A DNA stretch of 64,000 nucleotides from Salsuginibacillus halophilus (lineage in GTDB: Bacteria; Bacillota; Bacilli; Bacillales; Marinococcaceae), in NCBI RefSeq assembly GCF_003014715.1, contig NZ_PYAV01000009.1:1-64000 (forward strand), written 5' to 3'. A program made the translations under genes and the position numbers. The notes beneath the pieces were generated by a model. The model saw nothing but the letters and a program-made list of their open reading frames with translations, was not told where the DNA came from and did no database searches. Below, piece after piece: positions 45,867 to 56,424 of the stretch; position 1 is the first letter of the stretch, and every line of letters begins with the position of its first letter.

Positions 45867-47139
45867 AAACCGAAGAAGCAGTCAGACGTGGCGATTTTTG
45901 TGGAATATAAAGCAGGTCTCCTTCGGTCACACGTTCACTACTAAGTTTATTCCAACGAAGAAGCTGGGCTGTACTAATATTATAACGCTCTGCAATCCGC
46001 TCGAGCGTCTCATTTTCTTGTACAATACAAAGGCAGAGTCTCGTAAAAGATTCTTCTTCTTCCTGCATTGCGAATATTTTTGTTAAATCACTGCGATCTT
46101 CATCCTCATCTTCCTCTTCTTCGTTATTTGGCTCAGGAGATTCACTCACTTCTGATTCAGCCACAAGCTGCTCATTTTCTTCTGTTGTCCATTGATCTGC
46201 GCGATCTGGGAGCGTTTCAGATGCATGAAAACTTAACGGCTGACTACTAATTGTGACTGCTGCTGAGTTATCGTCAACGTCTTCTAAGTGATCCGCTTCA
46301 ACGGTATCTTCTTCTGCCTCTTCCGCTGTGTCTTCTTGGCGTTCAGACGATTGTACAGCTTTTTTTTCATCATCAGCTGGTTCAAGATCGATCACTTCAA
46401 GATTGTTGGATGGTTCATCAGCTAGTTCATCTTTATCTCTTTCTCCCTCTTCAAATGTTTCCGTTGGCTGCACTTCTTCATTTGCATGGCCTGCTTCATT
46501 TTGTTCCGTTTCATCAACTGCTGCTATCGCTTCCTTATTTTTTTCTGCAGATGCTGAATCGTTATCGTTGCTTATCGTTTCTTCACGCTTTGGCTTTGGC
46601 TCTGGCTCAGTTTCAGCTTGCACCCACTCTTCATCTGTTTCTTTATGCACTACTTCAGCTTCTGCAGGTGTCATTGCAGGGGGCTCTTGTAAAGTTTCGG
46701 TACCGCGATCTTCAGTTCGCAGACCAGAAATTGTTACATCAGCAGTCATTTGAATGCAATTGTTGGCCGGAAGTTCATAATCAAAACTGTCGATTTGAAT
46801 ATAAACGTCTTCAAGGCGCTCAATCCGCTGCAAAGGAATGGTAATATCGACAGGGAAGAAATGCTGTAAACTGTACGTATCGTCATCATTACGGTACGAG
46901 TGCTCTATCATTTGCGGAAAAACAGCTTCTTCATCAGATGTGTAATCTTCTTCTTTTTCATATGTGCCTGTCAGCCGCAATCCCCCGCTAATGATGATAT
47001 CACTTTCATGCTCCTCTACAGCAATATCCGGCTGCAGCTCTAAAGAAAGTAACGCCCGGACCGCTGCTTCGTCTTCAAGCCACACCGATTCCCGCAGAGT
47101 AAACGAAAGCGCAGACCCGGATTGCTCTTCATTTGCCAT
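45856..47139 (-). CDS. spoVID: Spore coat morphogenesis protein SpoVID
   Basis: A 427-residue protein: an N-terminal SPOCS-like beta domain (about 5-150) with FTLRESVWLEDEAAVRALLS, a long acidic low-complexity middle (about 155-370) and a C-terminal LysM domain (CIVQENETLERIAERYNIST). SpoVID drives coat encasement of the forespore. It is upstream of ysxE as in Bacillus. Confidence 0.93.
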   Translation of the reverse strand: MANEEQSGSALSFTLRESVWLEDEAAVRALLSLELQPDIAVEEHESDIIISGGLRLTGTYEKEEDYTSDEEAVFPQMIEHSYRNDDDTYSLQHFFPVDITIPLQRIERLEDVYIQIDSFDYELPANNCIQMTADVTISGLRTEDRGTETLQEPPAMTPAEAEVVHKETDEEWVQAETEPEPKPKREETISNDNDSASAEKNKEAIAAVDETEQNEAGHANEEVQPTETFEEGERDKDELADEPSNNLEVIDLEPADDEKKAVQSSERQEDTAEEAEEDTVEADHLEDVDDNSAAVTISSQPLSFHASETLPDRADQWTTEENEQLVAESEVSESPEPNNEEEEDEDEDRSDLTKIFAMQEEEESFTRLCLCIVQENETLERIAERYNISTAQLLRWNKLSSERVTEGDLLYIPQKSPRLTASSVYEE

Positions 47140-47383
47140 ATAATTGGCCTCCTTTTCACCATCTGCTTATTGAAAGCAGTTAATCTCACTCTCAATCTAT
47201 GCGGAGGCTTCAGCTTGTATGTTCACGAAACGAGAGAATTGTGCTTGTTTCCAAAGACTGCTAGCATAAGTTTAGAAAGGAACACATTAGACGACTTATG
47301 CAGCAACTAAATATTTTCAACCGAACATAGCAATAACCGGCCTTTACACTGAAATGAATCTTACAAATTAGGAGTCTATATGT

Positions 47384-48673
47384 ATGGCACAAAACCGCTC
47401 AGAAGCAGATAAGCTGCCGGTAAACCCACCGTTTTTTTATGGCTGGATCATTGTAGCTGTTGCTGCTTTAACCGTTTTCTTTTCTGGGCCGGGGCAAACG
47501 TACAGTATTTCTGTCTTTATTGATGCCTATGTCGATGACCTCGGCTGGTCGCGTACAACAATTTCTAGTCTGTACTCTGTGGCAACGTTAGGCGCAGGGT
47601 TTACATTATTTTTAATTGGCCGACTTGTCGATAAAAAAGGCCAGAGAATGATGACGGCTGTAATAGGAACGTTGCTTGCACTCGCCTGTTTTTGGAATGC
47701 CATACTTATTGGCCCAGTCATGATGTTTATCGGATTTTTTATGCTGCGTTTGTTTGGTCAAGGCTCAATGACGTTGATCCCGAATACGTTAATTCCGCAA
47801 TGGTTTGATCAATTACGCGGTCGGGCCATCAGCTTTATGACCTTGGGCGGCTTAGTTAGTGCAGCAGCATTGCCGCCGATGAATTTGTTTTTGATTAATA
47901 GTTTTGGCTGGCGGAGTGCGTGGATGTTTTGGGGCATTATGTTACTATTGTTGTTCGTCCCTGCAGCATGGTTTTTCATCCGCAATCGACCACAGAACGT
48001 CGGTCTACTTCCGGATGATGCTGGTGCCGGTAAAGAAGGCAAAGAACTCGCTGATGCTGAAAATCATGCGCAGGCACAGTTTGATGCTTCCTTTACATTA
48101 CAAGATGCGCTGCATACAAAAGCCTTCTGGTTTATTTTATTTTGTGCTGCTGTTCCGTCCCTTGTAAACACTGGAATTACGTTTCATTTATTTTCAATTA
48201 TGGCTGAACGAGAGATCCCTCGCACGGCCACGGCATTTTTATTAAGCCTTATGCCAATTGCTGCATTTACATTTACACTCGTATCAGGCTTTATTGTTGA
48301 GCGGGTTGCACCGCGTAAACTATTTGCGGCAGCTTTTCTTTTAAAAAGCCTGCTGCTTGTATGGCTCGTCTTTGCTGATGCACTTTGGGCAGTTGGATTA
48401 TATGTCATTTTATGGGGTGTATTCGAAGGAACAACAAAAATATGCAACAATATTATTTGGCCGAATTATTTTGGTTTAGCTCATTTAGGCCGGCTCCGGA
48501 GCCTTGCAACAACTGCCATTGTCATCGGGTCAGCACTCGGTCCACTTCCGTTTGGTTATGCATTTGATGTATTTAATAGTTACAATGAAATTCTTCTATT
48601 AATGATTTTACTCACAGCAACAGCGATGATATTGGCATATGCTGCAAAACCACCGTTGAAACAAGAACAATAA
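47384..48673 (+). CDS. Major facilitator superfamily transporter
   Basis: A 429-residue protein with 12 predicted helices. The MFS motif A is GRLVDKKGQRMM, and the N-terminal YGWIIVAVAALTVFFSGPGQTYSISVF resembles oxalate/formate- and monocarboxylate-type members. The substrate is not known. It lies between spoVID and the convergent hemL, an insertion relative to Bacillus order. ATG (47384) follows TTAGGAG. Confidence 0.87.
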   Translation: MAQNRSEADKLPVNPPFFYGWIIVAVAALTVFFSGPGQTYSISVFIDAYVDDLGWSRTTISSLYSVATLGAGFTLFLIGRLVDKKGQRMMTAVIGTLLALACFWNAILIGPVMMFIGFFMLRLFGQGSMTLIPNTLIPQWFDQLRGRAISFMTLGGLVSAAALPPMNLFLINSFGWRSAWMFWGIMLLLLFVPAAWFFIRNRPQNVGLLPDDAGAGKEGKELADAENHAQAQFDASFTLQDALHTKAFWFILFCAAVPSLVNTGITFHLFSIMAEREIPRTATAFLLSLMPIAAFTFTLVSGFIVERVAPRKLFAAAFLLKSLLLVWLVFADALWAVGLYVILWGVFEGTTKICNNIIWPNYFGLAHLGRLRSLATTAIVIGSALGPLPFGYAFDVFNSYNEILLLMILLTATAMILAYAAKPPLKQEQ

Positions 48674-48682
48674 CATATATGA

Positions 48683-48719
48683 AAGCCTGCCTCCAAAGAC
48701 GGAAGCAGGCTTGTTTTTA
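48683..48719. terminator. Bidirectional terminator between MFS gene and hemL
   Basis: AAGCCTGC and GCAGGCTT form the stem. A T-run follows on the plus strand, and the minus side has TTTC. Confidence 0.75.
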
Positions 48720-48724
48720 TTCGT

Positions 48725-50017
48725 TTAAGATTTGATTTGCTGAAATGCGCGGTCAGCGGCTTCTACCGTTTGATCAATTTCATCATCCGTATGCACGGTA
48801 GACAAGAACATTCCTTCAAACTGTGACGGTGCTAAATGTACACCTTGCTGCAGCATGTGGCGGTAATACTTCGCAAACATATCAAGATCTGAAGAACGAG
48901 CCGTATCAAAGTTGGTAACTTCTTGATCAGTAAAGAAGAAACCAACCATGGAGCACGCCCGGTTAATATGGTGCGGAATACCGTTACGCTCTGCTGCTTC
49001 ACTTAAATTATCTGCCAAACGTTTACCTAGACGATCAAACTCCCGGTAATCTTTTGGTGTGACCTGGTTCAATGTTTCGAAACCAGCTGTCATTGCGAGC
49101 GGATTGCCAGAAAGCGTTCCTGCTTGATAAATCGGACCGTCCGGGGCAATATACTCCATAATATCTTTACGACCGCCATATGCACCGACCGGCAGGCCGC
49201 CGCCGATAACTTTCCCGAGGCAGGTTAAATCAGGTGTAACACCTAATGCACCTTGGGCACATTCAAAACCGACACGAAATCCTGTCATCACTTCATCAAA
49301 AATGAGCAGGCTGCCGTGCGTTTTTGTAATGTCCTGCACGCCTTCAAGGAAACCTTCCTGCGGCGGAACAACGCCCATGTTACCTGCAACCGGCTCAAGG
49401 ATAACAGCTGCGATATCATCACCGTATTTTTCAAAAGCAAGCTGCAAGCTGTCAAGGTCGTTGTAAGGTACAGTCAACGTGTTTGAAGCTATCGACTCCG
49501 GTACGCCGGGGCTGTCAGGTAAGCCAAGTGTTGCAACACCTGAACCTGCTTTAATAAGCAGGCTATCACCATGACCATGATAGCAGCCTTCCATTTTCAA
49601 GATTTTGCTCCGACCGGTAAAACCGCGGGCAAGGCGGAGCGCACTCATTGTCGCTTCGGTACCTGAGTTTACCATGCGTACAACATCAATGGATGGTACC
49701 CGGGAGATGACAAGCTCCGCAAGCTTCGTCTCCATCTCATGCGAGGTGCCAAAACTTGTCCCAAGCTCTGTCATATGCTTTAACCGCTCTACAACATGCG
49801 GGTGGGAATGACCAAGCAAAAGAGGTCCCCAAGACATGACGTAATCAATGTATTCATTGCCGTCAAGATCGTAAAGGTAGGCGCCCTTTCCTTTTTCCAT
49901 GTAGAGGCCGTGATCGAGGCCAACCGAACTGTAACCCCGTACTGGACTGCTCACCCCGCCGGGCATTAATGGCTTTGCTTTTTGATAAGCTTCTCGGGAT
50001 CTTTCAAAACCTTCCAT
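48725..50017 (-). CDS. hemL: Glutamate-1-semialdehyde 2,1-aminomutase
   Basis: A 430-residue PLP-dependent enzyme making 5-aminolevulinate. The cofactor lysine is in [16 protein letters not shown]; other motifs are [12 protein letters not shown] and [17 protein letters not shown]. It is the last gene of hemAXCDBL, 43 bp after hemB. Confidence 0.97.
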   Translation of the reverse strand: MEGFERSREAYQKAKPLMPGGVSSPVRGYSSVGLDHGLYMEKGKGAYLYDLDGNEYIDYVMSWGPLLLGHSHPHVVERLKHMTELGTSFGTSHEMETKLAELVISRVPSIDVVRMVNSGTEATMSALRLARGFTGRSKILKMEGCYHGHGDSLLIKAGSGVATLGLPDSPGVPESIASNTLTVPYNDLDSLQLAFEKYGDDIAAVILEPVAGNMGVVPPQEGFLEGVQDITKTHGSLLIFDEVMTGFRVGFECAQGALGVTPDLTCLGKVIGGGLPVGAYGGRKDIMEYIAPDGPIYQAGTLSGNPLAMTAGFETLNQVTPKDYREFDRLGKRLADNLSEAAERNGIPHHINRACSMVGFFFTDQEVTNFDTARSSDLDMFAKYYRHMLQQGVHLAPSQFEGMFLSTVHTDDEIDQTVEAADRAFQQIKS

Positions 50018-50060
50018 TTTGATTCCTCCTAATGAAAACTTTTCATTTTGTGGGTCAAGA

Positions 50061-51038
50061 TCAGCTTTCTGCCAACCAGCGCGCAGCGTCTTTGGCGTGA
50101 TACGTTAAAATTAAATCCGCCCCTGCCCGCTTCATACTCAATAATTTCTCCAGAACTGTTTCCTGTTCGTTGATCCATCCTTGCAAGGCAGCTGCTTTCA
50201 TCATGGCATATTCCCCGGAAACGTTGTAAGCAACCACCGGCAGATTTGAGGTGTTGCGCAGATCACGAATAATATCCAAATAAGAGAGTGCCGGCTTAAC
50301 CATTAAGAAGTCTGCACCTTCACGCTCATCAGAATCTGCTTCGCGCAGCGCTTCAAGCCGGTTGGCCGGGTTCATTTGATACGTTTTCCGGTCACCAAAC
50401 GACGGAGAACTATGTGCTGCATCACGAAACGGTCCGTAAAAAGCGGAAGAAAACTTCACAGCATAAGACATGATCGGAATATGCGCAAAACCAGCATCAT
50501 CAAGGGCTTCGCGGATTGAAACAACGAAACCGTCCATCATGTTTGATGGTGCGATCACATCCGCCCCGGCTGTTGCTTGAGAAACTGCAGTTTTCGCAAG
50601 TAATTCAAGTGATGCATCATTTTGAACGTAGCCATCTTCTAAAACACCACAATGACCATGATCACTAAACTGACAGAGGCATGTATCTGCACAGACGACA
50701 AGTTCTGGATGACGCTCTTTAATATGCCGTACAGCCTGCTGCACAATCCCATCCTCTGCATAAGCAGAGCTGCCACAAGCATCTTTATATCCCGGGACGC
50801 CAAATACCATTACAGATGGAATCCCTAGGGCTGCAATGGCGTCCAATTCTTCATTTACCCGATCTAACGAATATTGAAAAACATTCGGCATCGATGGAAC
50901 TTCGTTTTTAATATTTTCTCCTTCAACCACAAACAGCGGTGCAATAAAATCGTCCGCTGATAGTTGTGTTTCCTGCACCATATTGCGCAAACCACGTGTA
51001 CGACGGAGCCTGCGATGGCGGTCAAATCCTTCTGTCAT
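50061..51038 (-). CDS. hemB: Delta-aminolevulinic acid dehydratase
   Basis: A 325-residue porphobilinogen synthase. Active-site lysines are in [16 protein letters not shown] and [12 protein letters not shown]. The cluster [16 protein letters not shown] provides three cysteines, indicating a zinc-dependent form. Its start shares one base with the hemD stop. Confidence 0.97.
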   Translation of the reverse strand: MTEGFDRHRRLRRTRGLRNMVQETQLSADDFIAPLFVVEGENIKNEVPSMPNVFQYSLDRVNEELDAIAALGIPSVMVFGVPGYKDACGSSAYAEDGIVQQAVRHIKERHPELVVCADTCLCQFSDHGHCGVLEDGYVQNDASLELLAKTAVSQATAGADVIAPSNMMDGFVVSIREALDDAGFAHIPIMSYAVKFSSAFYGPFRDAAHSSPSFGDRKTYQMNPANRLEALREADSDEREGADFLMVKPALSYLDIIRDLRNTSNLPVVAYNVSGEYAMMKAAALQGWINEQETVLEKLLSMKRAGADLILTYHAKDAARWLAES

Positions 51039-51790
51039 TATGTCTCACCCTTACGTATATGTTCAAGCTGGTGCAGAAGGCCTTCAGCAGTATACGGCTC
51101 AGCCGTATTTACATGCTGAAAACCGGCTTGCACTGCCTTCTCACTCGTTGTCGGACCAATGCATACGACTGGTAACTTCAGCTCTTCAGGTTTTTCCTCT
51201 GCTAGTTGTGTAAAAGCAGAAACGCTTGACGGGCTGGCAAATGTAACAGCAAACAAATGAGGATGCCTTAACTCCTGCTGCAGTGTCCGAGCAGATGTCT
51301 CATTTACCACCGTATCATAAAGTGCGAGCTCGCGTACGCTCCGCCCGGCAGCATGGAGCCGATTAAAAAGCACAGGCCGTGCTTGACGGCTTTTGGGCAG
51401 AAATATTTCTGTACCAGGTGCTGTTTCTGCAATTAACGCGTCAGCTAACGTCTCTGCATTGTAACGCTTAGGAACAAGGTCCACTTGAATGCCTTCAGCC
51501 TCAAGAGCATTTTTTGTTTTTTCTCCGACAGCGGCGACACTCGTATGTATCAGCTTGGCTGCACTTCCGCCTGCTTTCATAAAAAAAGTGACGGTGTTTA
51601 CGCTCGTAAATACAACCCAAGTGCTCGCTTGAATGTTTTTCCAAAGCTGGGCTTTTGACGAACGATCTAGCACCCCTTCCATACGAATAAGCGGCACTGC
51701 TGCCGGTATATACCCGCATTGACGCAGCAGTGCCGAAAGAGAAGCATTTTGATGCGCTGCTCGAGTCACGAGCACTCGAGGTAACGTCAT
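51038..51790 (-). CDS. hemD: Uroporphyrinogen-III synthase
   Basis: A 250-residue HemD with weak conservation typical of the family: [10 protein letters not shown] at the N-terminus, [13 protein letters not shown], and [11 protein letters not shown] in the second half. It closes and inverts the D ring of hydroxymethylbilane. It lies between hemC (4-bp overlap) and hemB. Confidence 0.93.
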   Translation of the reverse strand: MTLPRVLVTRAAHQNASLSALLRQCGYIPAAVPLIRMEGVLDRSSKAQLWKNIQASTWVVFTSVNTVTFFMKAGGSAAKLIHTSVAAVGEKTKNALEAEGIQVDLVPKRYNAETLADALIAETAPGTEIFLPKSRQARPVLFNRLHAAGRSVRELALYDTVVNETSARTLQQELRHPHLFAVTFASPSSVSAFTQLAEEKPEELKLPVVCIGPTTSEKAVQAGFQHVNTAEPYTAEGLLHQLEHIRKGET

Positions 51791-52722
51791 CCTTCATTCA
51801 GCTCCGCTTTCACTCGCTCAATGATGGCTGTGCCTCCTGCTTCAGCAATCCGCTCAGCTACTGCTTTACCGACAGCTTCAGCATCATAGCCGGTTTCAGT
51901 TTCTTTCAGCAGCTTTGTACCATCCGGTTCACCGACAACGGCATTTAATGTTACTTGACCGTCTGCCTCCAAATTAGCAAAGCCGCCAATCGGTACCTGG
52001 CAGCCACCTTCTACGGCATGAAGGAAAGCACGTTCAGCCGTTACACGTTTAGCTACTTCTTCATGGTGGAGATGCTTGAGTACGTCCTGCATCCGTTCAT
52101 CACCTTTACGAATTTCAATACCAAGGGCTCCCTGCCCGACAGCAGGAATACACATCTCTGGATCGAGAAACTCTGTTACGATATCATTTGTCCAGCCCAT
52201 ACGCTGCAAACCGGCCGCTGCAAGTACAATCGCATCGAATCCTTCTTCGCGAAGCTTACGTAGACGTGTTTCAATATTCCCACGCACCCAGTGCACTGTT
52301 ACATCCGGACGTTCAGCAAGAATTTGAGCGGAACGACGTAATGAGCTCGTGCCAACGACGGCACCTGCAGGTAGTTCGTGAAACGGCACATGGCCGTTTG
52401 AGATTAATACATCCCGCGGATCTTCGCGCTCAGTGATCGCTCCGATTTCAAACGGCTCTTCAAGAGCAGACGGCACATCCTTCATACTGTGCACCGCCAT
52501 ATCAATGACGCCATCCTCTAAAGCTTTTTCAATTTCTTTAACAAACAAACCTTTACCGCCGACTTTGTTTAACGTCACATCGAGAATTTGATCCCCTTTT
52601 GTAACGATTTTTTCCATCTCAAACGTATATGGAAGTTCAGCCGCCTGCAAACGTTCAATCACCCATTCCGCCTGCTTAAGCGCCAGATTACTTTTTCGTG
52701 TTCCTACAACAATCTTATCCAT
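51787..52722 (-). CDS. hemC: Porphobilinogen deaminase
   Basis: A 311-residue enzyme. The dipyrromethane cofactor cysteine is in VEGGCQVPIGGF; GTRKSNLALKQAEW and GTSSLRRSAQIL bind substrate. The start ATG (52722) follows AAGGAGG; the frame continues to 52749 without such a site. Confidence 0.97.
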   Translation of the reverse strand: MDKIVVGTRKSNLALKQAEWVIERLQAAELPYTFEMEKIVTKGDQILDVTLNKVGGKGLFVKEIEKALEDGVIDMAVHSMKDVPSALEEPFEIGAITEREDPRDVLISNGHVPFHELPAGAVVGTSSLRRSAQILAERPDVTVHWVRGNIETRLRKLREEGFDAIVLAAAGLQRMGWTNDIVTEFLDPEMCIPAVGQGALGIEIRKGDERMQDVLKHLHHEEVAKRVTAERAFLHAVEGGCQVPIGGFANLEADGQVTLNAVVGEPDGTKLLKETETGYDAEAVGKAVAERIAEAGGTAIIERVKAELNEG

Positions 52723-52739
52723 GGCACAGCCTCCTTGCG

Positions 52740-53570
52740 TTAATACCAAAAATGAAACTCTGTTAATTCATCCGATAAAAAATAATTAATCAGAACAAGC
52801 AGAAAACCAGCGAGATTCAACAACGCTAAACTGTAACCCCGCCGGTTTCGCACAGCCCGCTCATACATGTAAATGCCGTAAACAATCAAAATCAAAAGTG
52901 AACCGAGCACCTTCGCATCAAACCATGGCAGCACCGGCAATTGAATGTATGCCCAAACAAACCCGAGAATCACTCCAAGCAGTAAAAATGGATAAGCGAG
53001 CACTGTCGAAGCGAATGCGAGTTTTTCCAGCCGCGGCAAACTTCCGAACCGAGTTAAACGACTGCTCCAGGCTTTTTGTTTGAGCATCCGGTTTTGAATC
53101 GCATACATACTTGAAAATGCAAATGCTAAAGTGAAACCTGCATAAGACAACAATACAAAAGTAATATGAATGATGAGCAGCTCTGAAACGAGCAGGTTTG
53201 TCAGTTCTTCAGGCACATCGCCACTTGGTACGAACAAGCTGAAAGCGAGCATAATAAAACCGATAATATTCGTAAATAAAATTAAGAAATCAATCCGAAA
53301 GAAAAAGTTCAGCACAAGCGACAAAGTGACAACGAGCCAGGCAAATAAAAACAATCCTTCAAACGGTGTAATCACCGGCACTCTATCGAACGCGATGGCG
53401 CGGATGACAAAAAACAACGTCTGCAAGACCCATACAATAGAAAGCAACCAGAAGGCGATTCGGTTCACCTTCCGGTTGTTTTGAATAAAATCGATAAAGT
53501 ATCCAAGGACACTTATGCTGTAAAGCAGGATCGTTAATATATATATCACGTTCGCTGCAGTTGTCATCAT
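52740..53570 (-). CDS. hemX: HemX membrane protein
   Basis: A 276-residue protein with eight predicted helices, of the CcsA/HemX group, equal in length to Bacillus HemX. In Bacillus it lowers the amount of HemA. ATG (53570) follows AAAGGAG with seven bases spacing. It lies between hemA and hemC. Confidence 0.93.
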   Translation of the reverse strand: MMTTAANVIYILTILLYSISVLGYFIDFIQNNRKVNRIAFWLLSIVWVLQTLFFVIRAIAFDRVPVITPFEGLFLFAWLVVTLSLVLNFFFRIDFLILFTNIIGFIMLAFSLFVPSGDVPEELTNLLVSELLIIHITFVLLSYAGFTLAFAFSSMYAIQNRMLKQKAWSSRLTRFGSLPRLEKLAFASTVLAYPFLLLGVILGFVWAYIQLPVLPWFDAKVLGSLLILIVYGIYMYERAVRNRRGYSLALLNLAGFLLVLINYFLSDELTEFHFWY

Positions 53571-53586
53571 AGCTCCGCTCCTTTCC

Positions 53587-55011
53587 TCAGGAACGGATGG
53601 CGACGTCTTTTGCGTACGCATACGGCAGCCAGACGGCGCCTTTCTGATTAGGCTGCTTCGCTTCTTTTAACTCATTCAATTTTTCTTCCTGTTCAATTGC
53701 ATCCGCTTTTAGTTTGGCAGCTTCCGCCATCTTTGCGGTTTCAACTTCCTCTTCAAGCCCGAAGACTTCCGTGAAAAACGCAAGCGATTCAGCGGCGTCT
53801 TCTGTAGCCGCGATCTCTTTCGCACGGGTAATCGGCTCGCGAAGCATTTGGTTCACAATACTTTTCGTATGCTTTTGCAGCACTTTCTTTTCACGATCAC
53901 TTAGATCCGGAAGTTTTCGTTCAATACTTTCCATCGTTTCTGCTTGAATACTAAGCGCCTTAGAGCGTAAAGCAGAGATGACCGGTACGACCCCGAGCGT
54001 CTGCACCCAATCTTTGAAGACATTAAGCTCGACTTCAATCATCTCTTCAATTTTTACTGCTTCTTTTTTGCGCTCCTCCAAGTTTTGTTCAACGATCCCT
54101 TGCAGATCATCAATATCGTACAAATAAACATCATCCAACTGCCCAAGTGCAGGGTCTAAATCACGAGGCACAGCGATATCGACCATAAATAACGGCCGGC
54201 CTTTACGTTTCTTTTTCGCTTGTGCCATCGTAGTTTCATCAATCACATAAGCATCGGCTCCTGTTGATGAAATCAAAATATCAGCCTGCTGTAATGTGTC
54301 AGACAGTTTGTCCATGCTTTTTGCTTCACCAAGAAAGCGTTCTGCAAGTTCTGCAGCCCGGTCATACGTCCGGTTAAGAACACTAATTTTTGCAGCACCG
54401 CTTGACTGCAGGTGCTTAGCTGTTAACTCGCTCATCTTTCCTGCTCCGAGTACAGCAACATGCTTGTCTTGAAACGAACCGAGAATCGTTTTGCCAAGCT
54501 CAACTGCGGCGTAGCTCACAGAAACAGCATTATCGTTAATTGCCGTCTCAGAATGCGCGCGTTTCGCGAAGGTTATAGCCTGCTTAAACAGTTCGTTGAA
54601 AATCGTTCCTGTCGCTCCTTCTTCCTGAGCGCGCTGAAAAGCCTCTTTTACCTGTCCGAGAATCTGTGTCTCCCCAAGCACCATTGAATCCAGACCGGAT
54701 GCCACACGCAAAAGATGGCGTACCGCTTCATCATTTTCTCGAATCGCAAGCGAAGACTCAAAATAAGACACCGGCTCATCGAACCATTCCGAAAGAAATT
54801 TCTTCGTGAAATGGCGGCCGGTGTGCAGCTGGTCCACAACAGCATATATTTCTGTTCTGTTACATGTTGAAATAATCGTACATTCAAGTACGCTTTTCAT
54901 CTGCCGCAGTGTGTGTAAAGCCCGGGATTGATCTCCTTCATCAAATGCAAAATTTTCACGGAGTGCCACGGGGGCTTTTTTATAATCTAAACCTGCTACA
55001 ATAATATGCAA
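53587..55011 (-). CDS. hemA: Glutamyl-tRNA reductase
   Basis: A 474-residue enzyme. The catalytic cysteine is in [11 protein letters not shown], and the NADPH domain begins [17 protein letters not shown]. It makes glutamate-1-semialdehyde. I chose TTG (55011), giving [15 protein letters not shown], after GGGGGTGG. The C-terminal extension [16 protein letters not shown] is charged. It is the first gene of the heme operon. Confidence 0.96.
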   Translation of the reverse strand: MHIIVAGLDYKKAPVALRENFAFDEGDQSRALHTLRQMKSVLECTIISTCNRTEIYAVVDQLHTGRHFTKKFLSEWFDEPVSYFESSLAIRENDEAVRHLLRVASGLDSMVLGETQILGQVKEAFQRAQEEGATGTIFNELFKQAITFAKRAHSETAINDNAVSVSYAAVELGKTILGSFQDKHVAVLGAGKMSELTAKHLQSSGAAKISVLNRTYDRAAELAERFLGEAKSMDKLSDTLQQADILISSTGADAYVIDETTMAQAKKKRKGRPLFMVDIAVPRDLDPALGQLDDVYLYDIDDLQGIVEQNLEERKKEAVKIEEMIEVELNVFKDWVQTLGVVPVISALRSKALSIQAETMESIERKLPDLSDREKKVLQKHTKSIVNQMLREPITRAKEIAATEDAAESLAFFTEVFGLEEEVETAKMAEAAKLKADAIEQEEKLNELKEAKQPNQKGAVWLPYAYAKDVAIRS

Positions 55012-55118
55012 ACCTGCCACCCCCAACAAGGTTGAAAACTTCGTGTTCTACGAATTAAAATACTGAATGCTGTACGCTTGTCACTTTATACTTATCTCTA
55101 CGCTTATTTACAATAGTT

Positions 55119-55147
55119 ATTATAACATGTCCAGTGCATCGTGACCA
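55119..55147 (-). promoter_or_regulatory. Promoter of the hemA operon
   Basis: Extended -10 TGTTATAAT (TATAAT at 55124-55119) with TGGTCA 17 bases upstream on the minus strand, about 110 bp before hemA. Confidence 0.6.
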
Positions 55148-55155
55148 AAATCCAA

Positions 55156-55183
55156 TTGTGAACAGAATCTGACACGTTATAAT
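55156..55183 (+). promoter_or_regulatory. Promoter of the DUF5668-like gene
   Basis: TTGTGA (55156-55161), 16-base spacer, TATAAT (55178-55183) on the plus strand, divergent from the hemA promoter. Confidence 0.65.
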
Positions 55184-55282
55184 AGAGAAGATGATTCTTT
55201 ATGTACACCTTCCATCAGCAATAACATTTATTACTTCATGTTGAATGATTGTGCGCTTTATTACGAAAGGAGTGTTTATGCT

Positions 55283-55765
55283 TTGAATCCCCGCGGACTA
55301 CTACCCGGTTTACTTTTAATCGGGGGTGGCTTGTTGATCCTGCTTACAGACTGGGGTACTCTTGATGCTCACCTGCTGTTAACCTGGCCCACATTTTACT
55401 TACTGATCGGCATTGCTTTGTTTATTCAAGGTACAACTGCCGGTAAAGTACCTGAAAGCATCTTTGCTGGAACTTTATTTACCGCTATAGGCATTCACTT
55501 TCATGCTGTCGAATTTGGTCTATGGCCGCATCACACTGCGATCTTTTTACTTGTTATTGGTGCCGCCTTTTTTATGGTTTATGCAGTTACACGACGCGAT
55601 GGACGAAATGCCGGCATTTTCTTTTTTCTTGCAGCTGCCGGCGTCTTCTTTTCAAATCAGATCCTAGAATGGCTCGGTACATACCGTGAGCCTGTTGAAA
55701 GCTTCTGGCCTTTACTTTTCATTGCCGGCGGCTTTGCCTTCATCTTTTTCTCTAGACGCAAATAA
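55283..55765 (+). CDS. Small membrane protein with LiaF/DUF5668-like helices
   Basis: A 160-residue protein, five or six hydrophobic segments with repeated patterns LLPGLLLIGGGLLILL and FWPLLFIAGGFAFIF, as in the LiaI/LiaF-like transmembrane region. The ligand-binding part of LiaF is absent. Start at TTG (55283) after AAAGGAG; codons from 55238 are in frame but lack this site. It is divergent from hemA. Confidence 0.7.
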   Translation: MNPRGLLPGLLLIGGGLLILLTDWGTLDAHLLLTWPTFYLLIGIALFIQGTTAGKVPESIFAGTLFTAIGIHFHAVEFGLWPHHTAIFLLVIGAAFFMVYAVTRRDGRNAGIFFFLAAAGVFFSNQILEWLGTYREPVESFWPLLFIAGGFAFIFFSRRK

Positions 55766-55771
55766 CGTGAA

Positions 55772-55810
55772 ACAGCCGGAGAGCAAGCAGCTTCTCCGGC
55801 TCTTTCATTT
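55772..55810. terminator. Bidirectional terminator between DUF5668-like gene and engB
   Basis: AGCCGGAGA and TCTCCGGCT form the stem, with a T-rich tract on the plus side. Confidence 0.78.
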
Positions 55811-55830
55811 TCATTCTGCCGGTTATCGTT

Positions 55831-56421
55831 CTACTCACGGCGCATTTTACGTTCAATCGCCTGCCACGCTTCAGTCATACCCTCTCCAGTTTCTGATGAG
55901 AATAAAATTAATTCATCCTCCTCTTCCGGTTCAAGGGTTTCACGTACTTGCTTTAGATGACGAGGCCGTTTCGTTTTCGGCACTTTATCCGCTTTTGTGG
56001 CGGCGATAATAACCGGAATTTCGAAGTGTTTTAACCAATCATACATCGCAATATCATCTTTGGTCGGTGCATGACGTACATCAATAATTAATACGACACC
56101 ACACAGCTCTTCACGGTTTTGCAAGTAGTTTTCAATTAACCTGCCCCAGGCTGCCCGCTCACTTTTTGAAACTTTCGCATAGCCATATCCCGGCACGTCG
56201 ACAAAATAAAAAGCATCGTTAATGTTAAAAAAGTTTAACAAGCGTGTTTTTCCTGGCTTGCCAGAAGTGTACGCTAAATTTTTACGCCCGAGAAGTTTAT
56301 TGATAAACGATGATTTACCAACATTAGAACGTCCGGCTAAAGCAATTTCCGGCTTCCCTTCATCAGGATATTGATCTTGACCTGCTGCACTAATGTAGAG
56401 CTCCGACTTTTTTACTTTCAT
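55831..56421 (-). CDS. engB: Ribosome biogenesis GTPase EngB (YsxC)
   Basis: A 196-residue GTPase with G1 [12 protein letters not shown]3 [10 protein letters not shown] and G4 ATKADKV. It helps assemble the 50S subunit. It starts 3 bp after the lon stop, the usual lonA-ysxC arrangement. Confidence 0.97.
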   Translation of the reverse strand: MKVKKSELYISAAGQDQYPDEGKPEIALAGRSNVGKSSFINKLLGRKNLAYTSGKPGKTRLLNFFNINDAFYFVDVPGYGYAKVSKSERAAWGRLIENYLQNREELCGVVLIIDVRHAPTKDDIAMYDWLKHFEIPVIIAATKADKVPKTKRPRHLKQVRETLEPEEEDELILFSSETGEGMTEAWQAIERKMRRE

Positions 56422-56424
56422 GAT

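Noticed and set aside
55108-55125. PerR-box-like TTACAAT..ATTATAA at the hemA promoter
   Set aside because: PerR boxes have one base between the half-sites; here there are four, so the match is likely just the -10 region.
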